From NCBI GenBank assembly GCA_022600195.1, contig JAHZKX010000017.1:1-64000 (forward strand): DNA of 64,000 nucleotides, given 5' to 3'. Shown here in pieces: positions 40,466 to 51,944 of this stretch. Positions within the stretch are counted from its first letter, which is position 1. Each line of letters begins with the position of its first letter. This DNA comes from Planctomycetota bacterium. GTDB lineage: Bacteria > Planctomycetota > Planctomycetia > Planctomycetales > Planctomycetaceae. Both the position numbers and the translations under genes were made by a program. A model generated the notes under the pieces. It was not told the origin of the DNA. It was given only the letters and a program-made list of their open reading frames with translations, and did no database searches.

Positions 40466-40894
40466 ATGGGTAAAAAAATGACCTCTACCACTAATCTTTC
40501 TCAACCAAAACTACAATTTCATCCCAATGCGTATGACTTTGTTTTTGAAGCATTACAGCAGGCGCAAGAAATCTATGCGCGAACCGTGGTGAATGAGAAT
40601 GATCAGGAAGAAGCTCATGTTTCAGGTCAGGAACTTCTGGATGGAGTACGCGCTCTTGCTCTCCAACAGTTCGGTTTAATGACCACCACCGTCTTTAAAG
40701 TATGGGGTGTGGAATCAACCAAAGACTTCGGAAAAATGGTCTTTGAGATGATTGAGCATGGCAGAATGCGAAAAACAGAAAATGACCGACTCGAAGACTT
40801 TGTCGATCTCTATGATTTTGAACAGGTTTTCGATTTGAATTATGTCATCGATACCAGCCAGGTTTTCAACCGTAGTACAGCAGATCAGGCTTGA
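40466..40894 (+). CDS. Minf_1886 family protein
   Basis: YDFVFEALQQAQEIYARTV...HVSGQELLDGVRALALQQFGLMTTTVFKVWGVESTKDFGKMVFEMIE. Confidence 0.88.
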   Translation: MGKKMTSTTNLSQPKLQFHPNAYDFVFEALQQAQEIYARTVVNENDQEEAHVSGQELLDGVRALALQQFGLMTTTVFKVWGVESTKDFGKMVFEMIEHGRMRKTENDRLEDFVDLYDFEQVFDLNYVIDTSQVFNRSTADQA

Positions 40895-41162
40895 TCTCGT
40901 AATACACTACTTATGACATTCTACTGGCGACTCTGGCTCAGATTGCCCTGCTCTTTCCCTCCGCTTTCAAGTTTTGTATTTAGCCAACTTTGTTAAGTTG
41001 CTGTTATTGCAATCTAAATTCCACCTGTTACACTCCCCGTTTAGAGATTAATGCTTGAATTTTACCTCTATTTTTTGAGTATTCAAAATTGCTTGATACC
41101 TGTCGCCCAAAATCGTTTGAGGTTTTGTGGTTTTACAACAAGATTTACATCGGCTTATTTAA

Positions 41163-43793
41163 ATGGGGTTAACTCTAAGGATGAGATTTCATTTTCGCGC
41201 ACGCTTCTCTCCCGTTCGTCTTCTCACAACACTCCTCGCCTTGACATGCTCAACTCTGTTCTGTTCAGCATCTTTACTCGCAGCAGAAGTCTCTGCAGGT
41301 GAAATTCCCAATGCTGATAATGAGACTGTCCTCATCAGTTGGCTCGTGGCGATTGCCGGCGCTATCTTCGCTTTATTTACTGCCTATCGTTTCTTCAGTT
41401 GGATGGTGAATCAAAGTGAAGGCGATGCAAAGATGAAAAAAATCGCGGAGCATGTTCGAGAAGGTGCTCGCGCTTACCTGGATCGTCAATTCAAAGTCGT
41501 CACTATATTTTTTGCGGTCGTGTGTGCCTTATTGGCTTTCATGGCATTCGGATTGAAGACACAATCAGAGTGGGTTCCCTTTGCTTTTTTAACTGGTGGT
41601 TTCTTTTCTGCATTAGCCGGCTGGTTCGGTATGCGAACTGCAACTCTCGCCAGCGCACGAACTGCTCACGCAGCCAAAGACTCTTTAAACAGCGGTTTAC
41701 AAGTTGCGTTTCGAAGTGGCGCGGTGATGGGATTAGTCGTAGTCGGCCTGGGTCTACTCGATATCTGTCTCTGGTTTGGCGTATTACACTGGGTGGTAGA
41801 AATGCCATTGGCTGATATCACAGTTACGATGCTCTGCTTTGGAATGGGGGCAAGTAGTCAGGCACTGTTTGCACGAGTGGGTGGTGGTATCTTTACTAAA
41901 GCCGCCGATGTGGGTGCCGACCTGGTTGGTAAAGTTGAAGCAGGTATTCCTGAAGATGATCCCCGCAACCCAGCCACGATCGCAGATAACGTCGGCGATA
42001 ATGTCGGCGATGTCGCAGGGATGGGGGCCGACCTGTATGAGTCTTACTGTGGTTCGATTCTGGCCAGTGGTGCTCTCGGCGTTGCCGCTTACCACGGTTA
42101 TCCTAAAATGCAGATGATGTGCCTGTTACTTCCCATGTGCCTGGCAGCGGTTGGAATCTTTCTTTCCGTGACCGGGATATTCATGGTAAAGACTCGAGAT
42201 GATGCAACACAAAAGAACTTGTTGAAAGCACTCTCAAAGGGAATTGACACGAGTGCAATTGGTGTGATGATTGCCGCATTTGGCCTGGTCTGGATCATGC
42301 TGGTCATTCCTTCTCAGTCATCTGGTATCCCCTCTGATTCCCCACTCATGGTTGGCACACCTTTATTTGGTGTGTTTGGCGCAATTGTTTGCGGTCTGGT
42401 ATCCGGATGGCTAATCGGGAAATGGACGGAATACTCTACAAGCGACGAATTCAAACCAACACGATTTATTGCAGACCAGTCCTCAACGGGTCCTGCAACC
42501 GTCATCATCGCCGGTATTGCCGAAGGATTTTACAGTGTCTGGGTGCCGATTGTCGTTATCGGGTTTGCCATTCTTTTGTCCTTTGGACTGTGTACGGGAT
42601 TTGATTTTGCTAACGCTCAGATCTTTGCAATGGGCCTGTATGGTGTTGCGATTGCCGCAGTCGGTATGCTAAGTACCCTGGGTGTCACTCTGGCGACGGA
42701 CGCTTATGGTCCCATCGCAGATAACGCTGGTGGAAATGCGGAAATGAGTGGCCAGGAACCCTATGTGCGTCAAAGAACCGATGCACTGGACAGCCTGGGA
42801 AATACAACTGCTGCTACAGGTAAAGGATTTGCGATTGGCTCTGCTGCATTGACCGCTTTGGCTTTGCTGGCCGCTTATGTCGAAGAAGTTCGTATTGGAT
42901 TCGAACGTTGGGTCGAACATTCTGCCATTGTAGAATTTGTCTCAGATGATATGTCAAACGCGACAGCCTTAAAGTTAAGTACAAACTGTGTTGCTCTGCG
43001 AACTAGCAATAAGGACGGCGAAAAATCGGACCATAACAATCAGGGATTTTTATTATTTCCCGCTTTGAATCTTTCACAAGAAACTCCGGGACGAGAAAAA
43101 ATCAAGAGTGCAGAAGTCGGCTCGATTATTAAGGGGCTGAATATTACTGAATTATTAGAAAGAGGCGAAATCGTTGATGTCAAAACAGCGACGGTCCCTG
43201 ACTTCTCCCGTTTTTATAATTTTTCTCTATTGAACCCCAAGGTTCTGGTAGGAGTCTTTTTTGGTGTGATGATCGCATTTGTCTTTTGTGCGATGACCAT
43301 GAAAGCAGTGGGGCGTGCCGCAGGGGCGATGGTAGATGAAGTGCGCCGCCAATTCCGTGAAATAGCCGGCATTATGGAAAATGAAGCCGAACCTGATTAT
43401 GCAGCTTGTGTCGAGATCAGTACGGCTGCAGCACAGCGGGAAATGATCCTGCCAGCGATGCTGGGATTACTTTCACCAATCGTTGTAGGTCTCATCTTGG
43501 GAGTACCCGGAGTGGTCGGCTTACTGGTTGGTGCCTTGACGAGTGGGTTTGCAGTTGCCATTATGATGGCTAATGCCGGTGGTGCCTGGGACAATGCGAA
43601 AAAGTACATTGAAGCTGGTGCACATGGCGGCAAAGGAACTGACGCGCACAAAGCCACAGTAGTAGGCGATACCGTTGGTGACCCGTTCAAAGACACTAGC
43701 GGTCCCAGCTTGAACATTTTGATCAAACTGATGAGTATGGTTTCTGTTGTCATGGCCGGGTTTATTATTCAATACGCATTAGAATTATTTTAA
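41163..43793 (+). CDS. hppA: Membrane-bound (Na+/H+-translocating) pyrophosphatase with signal-like N-terminus and a long soluble insertion
   Basis: [100 protein letters not shown]. Confidence 0.97.
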   Translation: MGLTLRMRFHFRARFSPVRLLTTLLALTCSTLFCSASLLAAEVSAGEIPNADNETVLISWLVAIAGAIFALFTAYRFFSWMVNQSEGDAKMKKIAEHVREGARAYLDRQFKVVTIFFAVVCALLAFMAFGLKTQSEWVPFAFLTGGFFSALAGWFGMRTATLASARTAHAAKDSLNSGLQVAFRSGAVMGLVVVGLGLLDICLWFGVLHWVVEMPLADITVTMLCFGMGASSQALFARVGGGIFTKAADVGADLVGKVEAGIPEDDPRNPATIADNVGDNVGDVAGMGADLYESYCGSILASGALGVAAYHGYPKMQMMCLLLPMCLAAVGIFLSVTGIFMVKTRDDATQKNLLKALSKGIDTSAIGVMIAAFGLVWIMLVIPSQSSGIPSDSPLMVGTPLFGVFGAIVCGLVSGWLIGKWTEYSTSDEFKPTRFIADQSSTGPATVIIAGIAEGFYSVWVPIVVIGFAILLSFGLCTGFDFANAQIFAMGLYGVAIAAVGMLSTLGVTLATDAYGPIADNAGGNAEMSGQEPYVRQRTDALDSLGNTTAATGKGFAIGSAALTALALLAAYVEEVRIGFERWVEHSAIVEFVSDDMSNATALKLSTNCVALRTSNKDGEKSDHNNQGFLLFPALNLSQETPGREKIKSAEVGSIIKGLNITELLERGEIVDVKTATVPDFSRFYNFSLLNPKVLVGVFFGVMIAFVFCAMTMKAVGRAAGAMVDEVRRQFREIAGIMENEAEPDYAACVEISTAAAQREMILPAMLGLLSPIVVGLILGVPGVVGLLVGALTSGFAVAIMMANAGGAWDNAKKYIEAGAHGGKGTDAHKATVVGDTVGDPFKDTSGPSLNILIKLMSMVSVVMAGFIIQYALELF

Positions 43794-43822
43794 GCAATTG
43801 AAACGGGCTAAAGGTCACGAAA

Positions 43823-44233
43823 ATCGATACTGAATCTACTCAACCATCTGAATCTATTGAAAGTGCTTCCAGCTTAGAACGTGCCTGCCTGTGTGCTCAA
43901 GTCTGTGATAATTTCAAAGGCAAAGATATCGTCGTACTCGATGTGTGCGATATCACACCTTTGTTTGACTATTTTATTATCTCGACTGCAGCCAACCAGA
44001 GGCAAAGCCGTGCGACCGCCGATGAGGTTCGCATTTTAATGAAACGCGATGGAGCACACCGGCGCAATATTGAAGGTAAAGACAGTGAATGGATTCTAGG
44101 GGATTATGGGGACATTGTTCTGCATATTTTCACCGAAGAAGCCCGCCAGCAATACGATCTGGAACGGCTCTGGGCAGATGCCAAAAAAGTAGATTGGCAG
44201 TCTTTCAAAGCTGATAAATCTGATTCTGAATAA
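43823..44233 (+). CDS. rsfS: Ribosomal silencing factor; conserved N-terminus precedes the first usual start codon (GTG 43943)
   Basis: LERACLCAQVCDNFKGKDIVVLDVCDITPLFDYFIISTAANQRQSRATADEVR...WILGDYGDIVLHIF; no ATG/GTG/TTG between the upstream stop and 43943. Confidence 0.8.
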   Translation: MDTESTQPSESIESASSLERACLCAQVCDNFKGKDIVVLDVCDITPLFDYFIISTAANQRQSRATADEVRILMKRDGAHRRNIEGKDSEWILGDYGDIVLHIFTEEARQQYDLERLWADAKKVDWQSFKADKSDSE

Positions 44234-44350
44234 CAGGAATTCCTGTTTCTATGATTCTCAGCGTCCATCGTATATTCTAAGCATCAAATCCTATACCAGC
44301 ATCTCTTTCTATCAAGAGAGAGATCAGAGCCCCCCTGTTGGAAATGTGAT

Positions 44351-46315
44351 ATGAATATTCTCGATGCACTCAGAACTCGATTTGAACCCGTTTTAGCTGA
44401 ATGGACTGATGATCCGTCCTCTGTGATAGAAATGCTGAAAGCCTCTCAGGATGCCAAATTCGGTGACTATCAGGCGAATTTCGCCATGCCCCTGGCAGCG
44501 AAACTGGATGGCGTCAAGCCACGCGACCTAGCAGTTCTAATAGCCGACAAAGTAGACCTGTCTGATTTCTGTGAACCTCTGGAAGTCGCGGGGCCTGGAT
44601 TTATCAATATCAAATTGAAACAGGACTGGCTGGAAGGTCTCACTCAGCAATTGGTACCAGATGAGCGCCTGGGCGTCCCAGTGACTGAGACACCACAAAA
44701 AGTCATTGTTGACTTCTCGGCTCCCAATGTTGCGAAACCAATGCATGTGGGACATTTAAGAAGCTCGGTGATTGGTGATGCCAATTATCGCGTTCTACAG
44801 TTTCTCGGACATGATGTGGTCGGTGATAATCACATCGGCGACTGGGGAACGCAATTCGGTATGATTATCTTCGGGTTTAAAAATTTTCTCGACGAAGATG
44901 CCTTCCAGCAAAGCTCTGTGACGGAACTGGCACGTCTTTATCGGCTGGTAAACCAACTTTCCGATTACCACGCAAATAAGATTGCAGTCCCGACACGTCA
45001 GACTGAAATTGAGCAACTGGAAGACAAACTAAAAACGCTGGAAGAGACAATTGATCAATCAGACAAGAAGGCCCGGAAACAACTCAAGAAGTTAAAATCG
45101 GACATTGGCGAACGTAAGTCAGAACTGGCATCGATGCAGGAAAAGTTAGCTGAGCTGGAACAGAACGAAGATCTCAACAGCAAAGCAGCCGCTTTTCCGG
45201 AGATTGCCCGTCTGGCACGCGACGAAACCGCTAAACTTCATGCCGGTGATGCAGAAAACCTAGAACTTTGGAAGCAGTTCCTACCAGAATGCCTGGATGC
45301 CATTCAGGTCGTATATGATCGACTCAATATTCATTTTGATTTAACCTTAGGCGAAAGCTATTACCAACCGATGCTGGCAGATGTCGTAGCTGATCTCAAA
45401 CAAAAGGGATTGGCTCAAGAGAGCCAGGGTGCGATCTGCGTTTTTGCTGAGGGATTGAAGGCACCTTCCATTGTCCAAAAGCAGGATGGTGCCTTTACAT
45501 ACGCCACCACAGACCTTGCCACGATCAAATATCGGGTTGAAGAACTCAAAGCAGATCGAGTGCTGTATGTCGTGGATTCCAGACAAAGCGAGCATTTCCA
45601 ATTGTTATTCGCAACCGTGAAACAGTGGGGCTTTACCGATCTCGAATTACAACACGTCAGCTTTGGAACGATTCTCGGAAAAAACAAACGTCCCTACAAA
45701 ACAAGATCCGGTGACACCGTTGGTCTGGAAAGCCTGCTGGATGAATCCATTCAACGAGCACATACGATTGTTGCAGATAATGATGAAGCCAAACCTGATG
45801 GACCGGAACTGAGTGAAGCAGAACGTTTACAGATCGCAGAAGCTGTCGGCTTAGGTGGCATCAAATACGCCGACCTGAAACACAATCGCGATAGCGACTA
45901 TGTGTTTGACTGGGATAAAATGCTGGCGTACCGTGGGGACACCGCGACTTATATGCAGTACGCGTATGCTCGTGTTTGTGGAATATTCCGTAAAGGAAAT
46001 ATTGATCGAAATGCATTGCGAACCGAACAGTCCGTACTTCAGCTCACTGAGGAAAGTGAACGAGCGCTGGCATTACAGATCAATCGTTATTCGGAAATTC
46101 TCGAAAGTGTGGCCATTGAGGCACGGCCCAATTACTTGACGAACTATCTCTTCGAACTATCAAATTTATTCAGTACATTCTACAACAACTGTCAAGTACT
46201 GAAAGCAGAAGAGGAGCACATTAGAACCAGTCGCCTGCTGCTCTGTGACTTAACCGCCCGTGTGATTACGCATGGTTTGTCCCTCCTGGGAATCCGCACC
46301 TGCGAAAGAATGTAG
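44351..46315 (+). CDS. argS: Arginyl-tRNA synthetase with a coiled-coil insertion
   Basis: SAPNVAKPMHVGHLRSSVIGD, GDWGTQFGM, FGTILGKNKRPYKTRSGDTVGL, C-terminal CERM. Confidence 0.96.
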   Translation: MNILDALRTRFEPVLAEWTDDPSSVIEMLKASQDAKFGDYQANFAMPLAAKLDGVKPRDLAVLIADKVDLSDFCEPLEVAGPGFINIKLKQDWLEGLTQQLVPDERLGVPVTETPQKVIVDFSAPNVAKPMHVGHLRSSVIGDANYRVLQFLGHDVVGDNHIGDWGTQFGMIIFGFKNFLDEDAFQQSSVTELARLYRLVNQLSDYHANKIAVPTRQTEIEQLEDKLKTLEETIDQSDKKARKQLKKLKSDIGERKSELASMQEKLAELEQNEDLNSKAAAFPEIARLARDETAKLHAGDAENLELWKQFLPECLDAIQVVYDRLNIHFDLTLGESYYQPMLADVVADLKQKGLAQESQGAICVFAEGLKAPSIVQKQDGAFTYATTDLATIKYRVEELKADRVLYVVDSRQSEHFQLLFATVKQWGFTDLELQHVSFGTILGKNKRPYKTRSGDTVGLESLLDESIQRAHTIVADNDEAKPDGPELSEAERLQIAEAVGLGGIKYADLKHNRDSDYVFDWDKMLAYRGDTATYMQYAYARVCGIFRKGNIDRNALRTEQSVLQLTEESERALALQINRYSEILESVAIEARPNYLTNYLFELSNLFSTFYNNCQVLKAEEEHIRTSRLLLCDLTARVITHGLSLLGIRTCERM

Positions 46316-46361
46316 TGTGGAATCACCAGAGACTCATCTACATTACAACTCACTATTACGT

Positions 46362-46397
46362 AAAAAAACGCATCCCAGATCGGAATGCGTTTTTTTT
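46362..46397. terminator. Bidirectional terminator-like hairpin after argS
   Basis: AAAAAAACGCATCC-CAGATC-GGAATGCGTTTTTTT. Confidence 0.75.
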
Positions 46398-46402
46398 AAA
46401 TA

Positions 46403-46473
46403 TTACCCGGCAAGGGCTCGAACCTTGACTAGCAGAATCAAAATCTGCTGTGCTACCATTACACTACCGGGTA
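46403..46473 (-). tRNA. tRNA-Gln (anticodon TTG)
   Basis: Minus strand TACCCGGTAGTGTAATGGTAGCACAGCAGATTTTGATTCTGCTAGTCAAGGTTCGAGCCCTTGCCGGGTAA folds as a cloverleaf; anticodon loop TTTTGAT. Confidence 0.95.
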
Positions 46474-46614
46474 ATGTGTTTCCTGTTTTCAGACACAGTA
46501 GCTCAGCTCGGGTTCACCATTTCGATAATGATGAATCCGGCGAACGGAGTTTATTGAATCCCTCAAGATCTGGCAAGAGTTCTCTTTAGAGAATTCCAGC
46601 ATCTTTTGGATTCA

Positions 46615-47985
46615 CTAATCGTTACGCAACTTGAGGTTCATTTCACCGAGTTTTTCCCGGATTTCATTGAGTGACGTCACACCGAAGTTACGGCTGGCAA
46701 GCAACTCATCTGGACTGCGACGAAGTAGTTCACCCATGGTTCCGATTCCAAGCCGAGACATACATTTCCGAGATCGTACGGAAAGCCCCAGATCTGAAAT
46801 TGGTTTCTCAGTAACCGGGTTATCAGCCAATTCAGGTGGTAAGGCAGCATAGCCACCTTCTTGACCCAAAGCTTCATGCAGGTTCTGGCCAATATGCAGG
46901 CCAAAGGAAGTCAGCATTTCGCGGATTTCGTCGAGCGAGGTCTGGCCAAAATTCTTACCTGCCAGAAGATCGTTTTCGCTGACTCGCGTTAGATCGCCTA
47001 GCGTATGGATGTCCATCGCGTGCAGACAATTGCGGCTGCGAACGGAAAGCTCGAAGTCGGTGACTGGTCGATCCAGTAACTGTTTCATACGAGCTTCGTT
47101 GCGAGCAGTCTCTTCATCGTAATACATGTTGTCAGCGGCTTCGATGTCTTTCAAATACATCGCAGCCATTTCATTCAGTGGATCTGCTTCCAGAATACGT
47201 CGGAAACAAAACGCTGCGGCTGGATAGTTTTCCATATCCTCGTAGAGCAAGCCCAGATTCAGAATCGCTCCCAGATAAAAGGGAGGACTGGAAAGAGACT
47301 GTTCATAAAGCCGAATCGCATCTTCATCATTTCCACGCGAGGCATTTTCGCCCGCCAGTCGGAAAATAGCACGAGAGTGCCGTGGATCCATGTCGACGGC
47401 CCGTTCGAAGTATTCGATCGCCCCGTATAAATCACCACGGTCAGAGCGGATACAGCCCATCTGAAAAGAATACTCAGCACGACCTGCTGCGTCCTTCGCA
47501 ATGGATGAAAGGATCGTTTCAGCTTCATCAAGCTTACCCACCAGACGAAGGGTCTCGGCTCTTCTGAGTGAACACTCAATGGAATCATAACCCAGTTTTG
47601 CTGCTGCTTCTAACTGAGCATCTGCTTCTGAGTAACGCTTCAATGCCATTAAAGAAACAGCATGATAAAAGCTGGCAGTTGCATTATCATTCACTTTTTC
47701 AAGCTGCAGAACCGCGTCGTTATGCTGGCCTAACAAATGTAAGGCGATGCCTGCTCTCGGATTCAGATCCGCTGAAGTCAGACCTTCTGAGATCTCGTTG
47801 ACGAGAGTCTGTACTTCACTGCGAAGTTCAGAAACCTGATCAGAACAAACAATTTCTGATAACTGTTCTACATCAGAGTATCCCACGCCATCAGAGCTTT
47901 TTAATACTTTATTCACGTCAAATAATTCGTCGACACTCACACTATTTTCCTTTGTTGCAGCTAGCGCGCAAATGAAAGCAGACAA
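46615..47985 (-). CDS. TPR protein with two C-terminal RNA polymerase alpha-CTD-like domains
   Basis: TPR units (AIEYFERAVDMDPRHSRAIFRLA...); then FELSVRSRNCLHAMDIHTLGDL...NFGQTSLDEIREML and LGLSVRSRKCMSRLGIGTMGELL...NFGVTSLNEIREKL. Confidence 0.92.
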   Translation of the reverse strand: MSAFICALAATKENSVSVDELFDVNKVLKSSDGVGYSDVEQLSEIVCSDQVSELRSEVQTLVNEISEGLTSADLNPRAGIALHLLGQHNDAVLQLEKVNDNATASFYHAVSLMALKRYSEADAQLEAAAKLGYDSIECSLRRAETLRLVGKLDEAETILSSIAKDAAGRAEYSFQMGCIRSDRGDLYGAIEYFERAVDMDPRHSRAIFRLAGENASRGNDEDAIRLYEQSLSSPPFYLGAILNLGLLYEDMENYPAAAFCFRRILEADPLNEMAAMYLKDIEAADNMYYDEETARNEARMKQLLDRPVTDFELSVRSRNCLHAMDIHTLGDLTRVSENDLLAGKNFGQTSLDEIREMLTSFGLHIGQNLHEALGQEGGYAALPPELADNPVTEKPISDLGLSVRSRKCMSRLGIGTMGELLRRSPDELLASRNFGVTSLNEIREKLGEMNLKLRND

Positions 47986-48158
47986 TAGCTAATAATTAAC
48001 GAAAAACTATTGCTAATTTTTATAGACTCGAATCTTACTCTCTGTTTAGACAAACGGCAACCATCAAGACATGTTTAGCCGGTTTTCTCGTTGTGGCTAC
48101 GTACTTTATGGTGCAACACCATCCCTGGAAGTATTCCAATGAACAGTACCGAGGTCTG

Positions 48159-49592
48159 CTACTGAATCAACGCCTGATATCCACCATCACCAGGATTTCC
48201 GGGTAAATGCTGATTTTCACTGATAATTCTTCGACCGGGGTACTGCGGAAGCACGCTCTGTAGCAGTTCTTCATTTTCCCTGCGATCGAACGAACAGGTT
48301 GAATAAACCAGCTTTCCCTCAGGCTTCAGATGATCCAGGGCGAGTTGAATCAGATAGCGCTGGATTTCATTCAATTCCCTGATTGCAGTATCATCGATTC
48401 TCCAGCGTGCTTCGGGACGTTTACCGAGTACACCGGAATTGGAACAGGGGACATCAACTAAAATAGCATCAAAGGGGGCTTCCGGAAGTTCCGTTTCACG
48501 TAGTCGGACCTTTGATGGTATGATAATACTCAATCCCAGTCGCGACGCATTCTGTTCGATTTTGAAGAGCCGATCTTCACTGACATCAGTTGCAACAAGC
48601 GTACCCTGATTTTGCATCAGTTCTGCAAGATGTGTCGTTTTCGTTCCGGGAGCGGCACACAGATCTAAAACAGTATCACCAGGTTGTGGACCAAGCAAAT
48701 TTCCGGCAGCAATGGCAGATTCATCCTGGATGGTAAATTGACCGGTATCGAAACCAACCAGAGATTCCAGGGGAACGAATTCATCCAGCCTGATTGACTG
48801 AGGTTCGTTTCCCAAACTCACTTGAATCCCCGCTTCTCCCAGTTCTTTAAGCAGTACATCACGGCTTGTTTTCAATTCATTGACACGTAAAAAAAGCGGA
48901 CTACGTTGATTCATCCACTGCGCAATCTGCTGAGTCTGTTCTAAACCGTATTGAGCGAGCCAGTCAGAAATCAACGCGATGGGGAAACTAAATGCCTGTG
49001 AAAGATATCCAACCAGATTTGTTTCAGGGTCATCTAACAAACTTTTTGTAAAACTACGAAAACGATTGTGACTTAAGGGTATCGCATTGGCCTGCGGTGT
49101 CGTTGCGATCTCATCCGTCTGAAGTCTGCCGATCGAACGTAAAATGGCATTGACCATTTTTTTCCAGCGGACTCTGTTGAGTTTACTGGCAAGTTCAACA
49201 GTCTCTGATACAGCCGCGTGATCGGGAATCTGGTCGAGTATCACCAGTTGATAAACGCCGATCTGCAGGAGTGTCCACAAGGGGGGCTCCACTTTTTCCC
49301 GCGGGCGACTTAACTGACTTTCGATGAGTGTATCCAGAGTCAATTGCCTTCGAATCACACCAATGCTGATTTCCATTGCCAGCCGCCGATCCTGTGGAGA
49401 TAAATCAATACGGCGGTCCCAATGTTGAAGAGAATCGCTGACAAACTGATCCTGACAACGGTATTCTTCGATTAGAAAAAAGGCAAGTTCTCGCGCAGAA
49501 CGGAAATATTGAGGCAATAACAATTCATCAGAGCTGGAGGAAGTCGATTTTTGTTTCCAGATATGATTATTTTTCACGATGACTGACCACAC
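48159..49592 (-). CDS. rsmB: 16S rRNA m5C967 methyltransferase family
   Basis: NusB-like N-terminus; [58 protein letters not shown]. Confidence 0.93.
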   Translation of the reverse strand: MWSVIVKNNHIWKQKSTSSSSDELLLPQYFRSARELAFFLIEEYRCQDQFVSDSLQHWDRRIDLSPQDRRLAMEISIGVIRRQLTLDTLIESQLSRPREKVEPPLWTLLQIGVYQLVILDQIPDHAAVSETVELASKLNRVRWKKMVNAILRSIGRLQTDEIATTPQANAIPLSHNRFRSFTKSLLDDPETNLVGYLSQAFSFPIALISDWLAQYGLEQTQQIAQWMNQRSPLFLRVNELKTSRDVLLKELGEAGIQVSLGNEPQSIRLDEFVPLESLVGFDTGQFTIQDESAIAAGNLLGPQPGDTVLDLCAAPGTKTTHLAELMQNQGTLVATDVSEDRLFKIEQNASRLGLSIIIPSKVRLRETELPEAPFDAILVDVPCSNSGVLGKRPEARWRIDDTAIRELNEIQRYLIQLALDHLKPEGKLVYSTCSFDRRENEELLQSVLPQYPGRRIISENQHLPGNPGDGGYQALIQ

Positions 49593-50860
49593 AGCTTTTC
49601 CAGGTCGGTAAAGAAATGCGGGTACGTTTTAATCGTACAATCCGGATCATTGATTACGATTCCGGGAACTTTCAAACCAATCAATGCAAAGCTCATGGCC
49701 ATTCGATGGTCATCGTAAGTTTCGATGGTTGCCGGCTGGATTTCACCAGGATAGATGGTGATAGAATCCTCTGTCTCTTCTACTTGAATCCCCAATCGCT
49801 TCAATTCAGTGGCAACCGCTGCAATACGGTCTGTTTCCTTGTGTCGAATATGTCCTACATTCCTGATACAAGTTGGCCCCTCTGCAAACACAGCAACAGC
49901 GGCCAACGTCTGGGCGGTATCACTGATATCATTCATATCGACATCGATGCCTTTCAGAGGACCTCCCTCGACGGTGATACTATTGCGGCCTCGTTCAATC
50001 TGGCATCCCATGTCTTCCAGGACACGCACAAAATTGATATCCCCCTGCAATGCATCCTGATTTAATCCTTCGACGGTAACACGCCCTCCCGTTATCGCGG
50101 CTGCAGCTAAAAAATAACTGGCTGCAGAAGCATCGGGCTCAATCTCATAAACCGCAGATCGCTGATAAGTTTGGGGTTGGATCTTCCAGACGGATGGTTT
50201 AGCGCGATCGATGGTTACGCCGAATTGTGCCATGACCCCCAAAGTAATTTCCAGATAAGGCTTTGAAACCATTTCATCAAGAATCGTAATTGTGACGGGC
50301 TCTTGTGCAGCAGGAGCAATCATCAGCAAGGCGCTTAAATATTGACTGGAAACATTGCCTGAGATTGAAGTTTCCCCCCCTGACAATCCTTTTGCATTCA
50401 CGCGAACGGGCGGGCAACCCGTCGCATTTTCGCAGGCAATATCGACATCTAGCAGTTTCAACGCTTCAACCAGATCCTGAATCGGGCGTTCACGCATCCG
50501 CGGGTTGCCGTCTAAAATAAATTTCCCTTCGCCGGTTGCACAAAGTGCCGTCAAAAACCGGATACTCGTTCCACTGTTTTCCAACCAGAGCGAGGCCGAT
50601 GTTTGTGGAATTCTCCCCGCACACCCCTTCACTTCCGCAGTACATTGAGAAGCATCATGTTTCACTTTGACTCCCAGACGATTCAAGCTTTGTATCATCA
50701 CCTGAGTATCCAGACAATCGAGCACTCCCGAGAGATGTATCGTTCCGTCTCCAAGTGCCGCTACGATTAAGGCACGATTGGTAATACTCTTAGATCCGGG
50801 AGGCTTAACAGTTCCCTGAATGGGGCCGTTAACTGGTTTGACTTGATAAGTTTTGGGCAT
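49574..50860 (-). CDS. aroA: 3-phosphoshikimate 1-carboxyvinyltransferase (EPSP synthase)
   Basis: [83 protein letters not shown]. Confidence 0.97.
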   Translation of the reverse strand: MPKTYQVKPVNGPIQGTVKPPGSKSITNRALIVAALGDGTIHLSGVLDCLDTQVMIQSLNRLGVKVKHDASQCTAEVKGCAGRIPQTSASLWLENSGTSIRFLTALCATGEGKFILDGNPRMRERPIQDLVEALKLLDVDIACENATGCPPVRVNAKGLSGGETSISGNVSSQYLSALLMIAPAAQEPVTITILDEMVSKPYLEITLGVMAQFGVTIDRAKPSVWKIQPQTYQRSAVYEIEPDASAASYFLAAAAITGGRVTVEGLNQDALQGDINFVRVLEDMGCQIERGRNSITVEGGPLKGIDVDMNDISDTAQTLAAVAVFAEGPTCIRNVGHIRHKETDRIAAVATELKRLGIQVEETEDSITIYPGEIQPATIETYDDHRMAMSFALIGLKVPGIVINDPDCTIKTYPHFFTDLEKLCGQSS

Positions 50861-50984
50861 GTGATAATTAACGCTATCTTAAGTTCTTGATATTCTTAAA
50901 AATCGGTTTCCGTCTCTGTCTATCTCGACACAGCATACACGTTTGACAACGAAACCTAAAGTGAGGGTATCATCGACCGAGGCT

Positions 50985-51899
50985 TTAACGATTTTCAATT
51001 GCCTGAGGCAGCCCCTCTTTGATCGTCGGATAAACCAGTTCCAACCCTGGAATTCCCCTCAACTTCCGGTTATTGCACCGTTTATTCAACCCTGCTGCTC
51101 GTTCGGTACTATATGAACGATTTGACTTCTTCGCCCCCAGTCCGGTTGTCTCTGTCGCAAATTGAGGGAGTGGCGCATTCAGAATAAAAGCGAGTGTTTC
51201 ATAATATTCCTGGCGGGTAATCGGACAATTGTCACTCACCAGATAATGAGATTCCAGCTGAATGTCTGTATCAATTTTTAAAATCGTATTAACAATATCG
51301 GTAACATGAATCAAATTCAGGTAGGCGTCGGGCCTGCCCTGTAATGGTTCCCCAGCTTTGATTTGTTCTATTCTAGCGAGAAGTCGACCGGGACCATAAA
51401 TACCTGCCAGTCTGAGTATGACGGCTCTCGAAGTCGTCAGATCTCCCTCAGCAGTAATCAGTCCCTGTTTTTCTAACAACTGTTCCGCTTCCAGGCAGAT
51501 CTGCCCATTTTCTCGTTGCGGAGCACACTCAGATGTTTCGTCGACCCATTCTCCGAAGGATTGACCGTAAACACTGGTGCTTGAGAGGTAAATGATTTTC
51601 TGTGTACGACCTTTGATTTCAGAAAGGACATGGTTCAATCCCGTAACATAGATTTCGTGTCGAGATCGATTCGCTGAACGATCAAAACCAACTGCATACA
51701 GCAGGGTCTCTGATTGTGGCAGATTTTTGAGCGATTCCGGTTGTGTAATATCGCCGATGATCGGTTTGATACCAAGTGATCTGAATTCGTCCGCGCGTAA
51801 TTCAGATCGCGTGAGTGCCGAAACGGTATGTCCCTGCTCAAGCCATTTTTGAGCAACCTGTAAACCGACATACCCACAACCAATAATAAGTTTCTGCAT
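50985..51899 (-). CDS. NAD(P)-dependent epimerase/dehydratase (atypical SDR)
   Basis: LIIGCGYVGLQVAQKWLEQGHTVSALTRS, IYLSSTSVYG. Confidence 0.88.
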   Translation of the reverse strand: MQKLIIGCGYVGLQVAQKWLEQGHTVSALTRSELRADEFRSLGIKPIIGDITQPESLKNLPQSETLLYAVGFDRSANRSRHEIYVTGLNHVLSEIKGRTQKIIYLSSTSVYGQSFGEWVDETSECAPQRENGQICLEAEQLLEKQGLITAEGDLTTSRAVILRLAGIYGPGRLLARIEQIKAGEPLQGRPDAYLNLIHVTDIVNTILKIDTDIQLESHYLVSDNCPITRQEYYETLAFILNAPLPQFATETTGLGAKKSNRSYSTERAAGLNKRCNNRKLRGIPGLELVYPTIKEGLPQAIENR

Positions 51900-51944
51900 C
51901 TTGGAAAGACCAATTTCTTAACAGCGAGTTTCTATTAATCAAAC

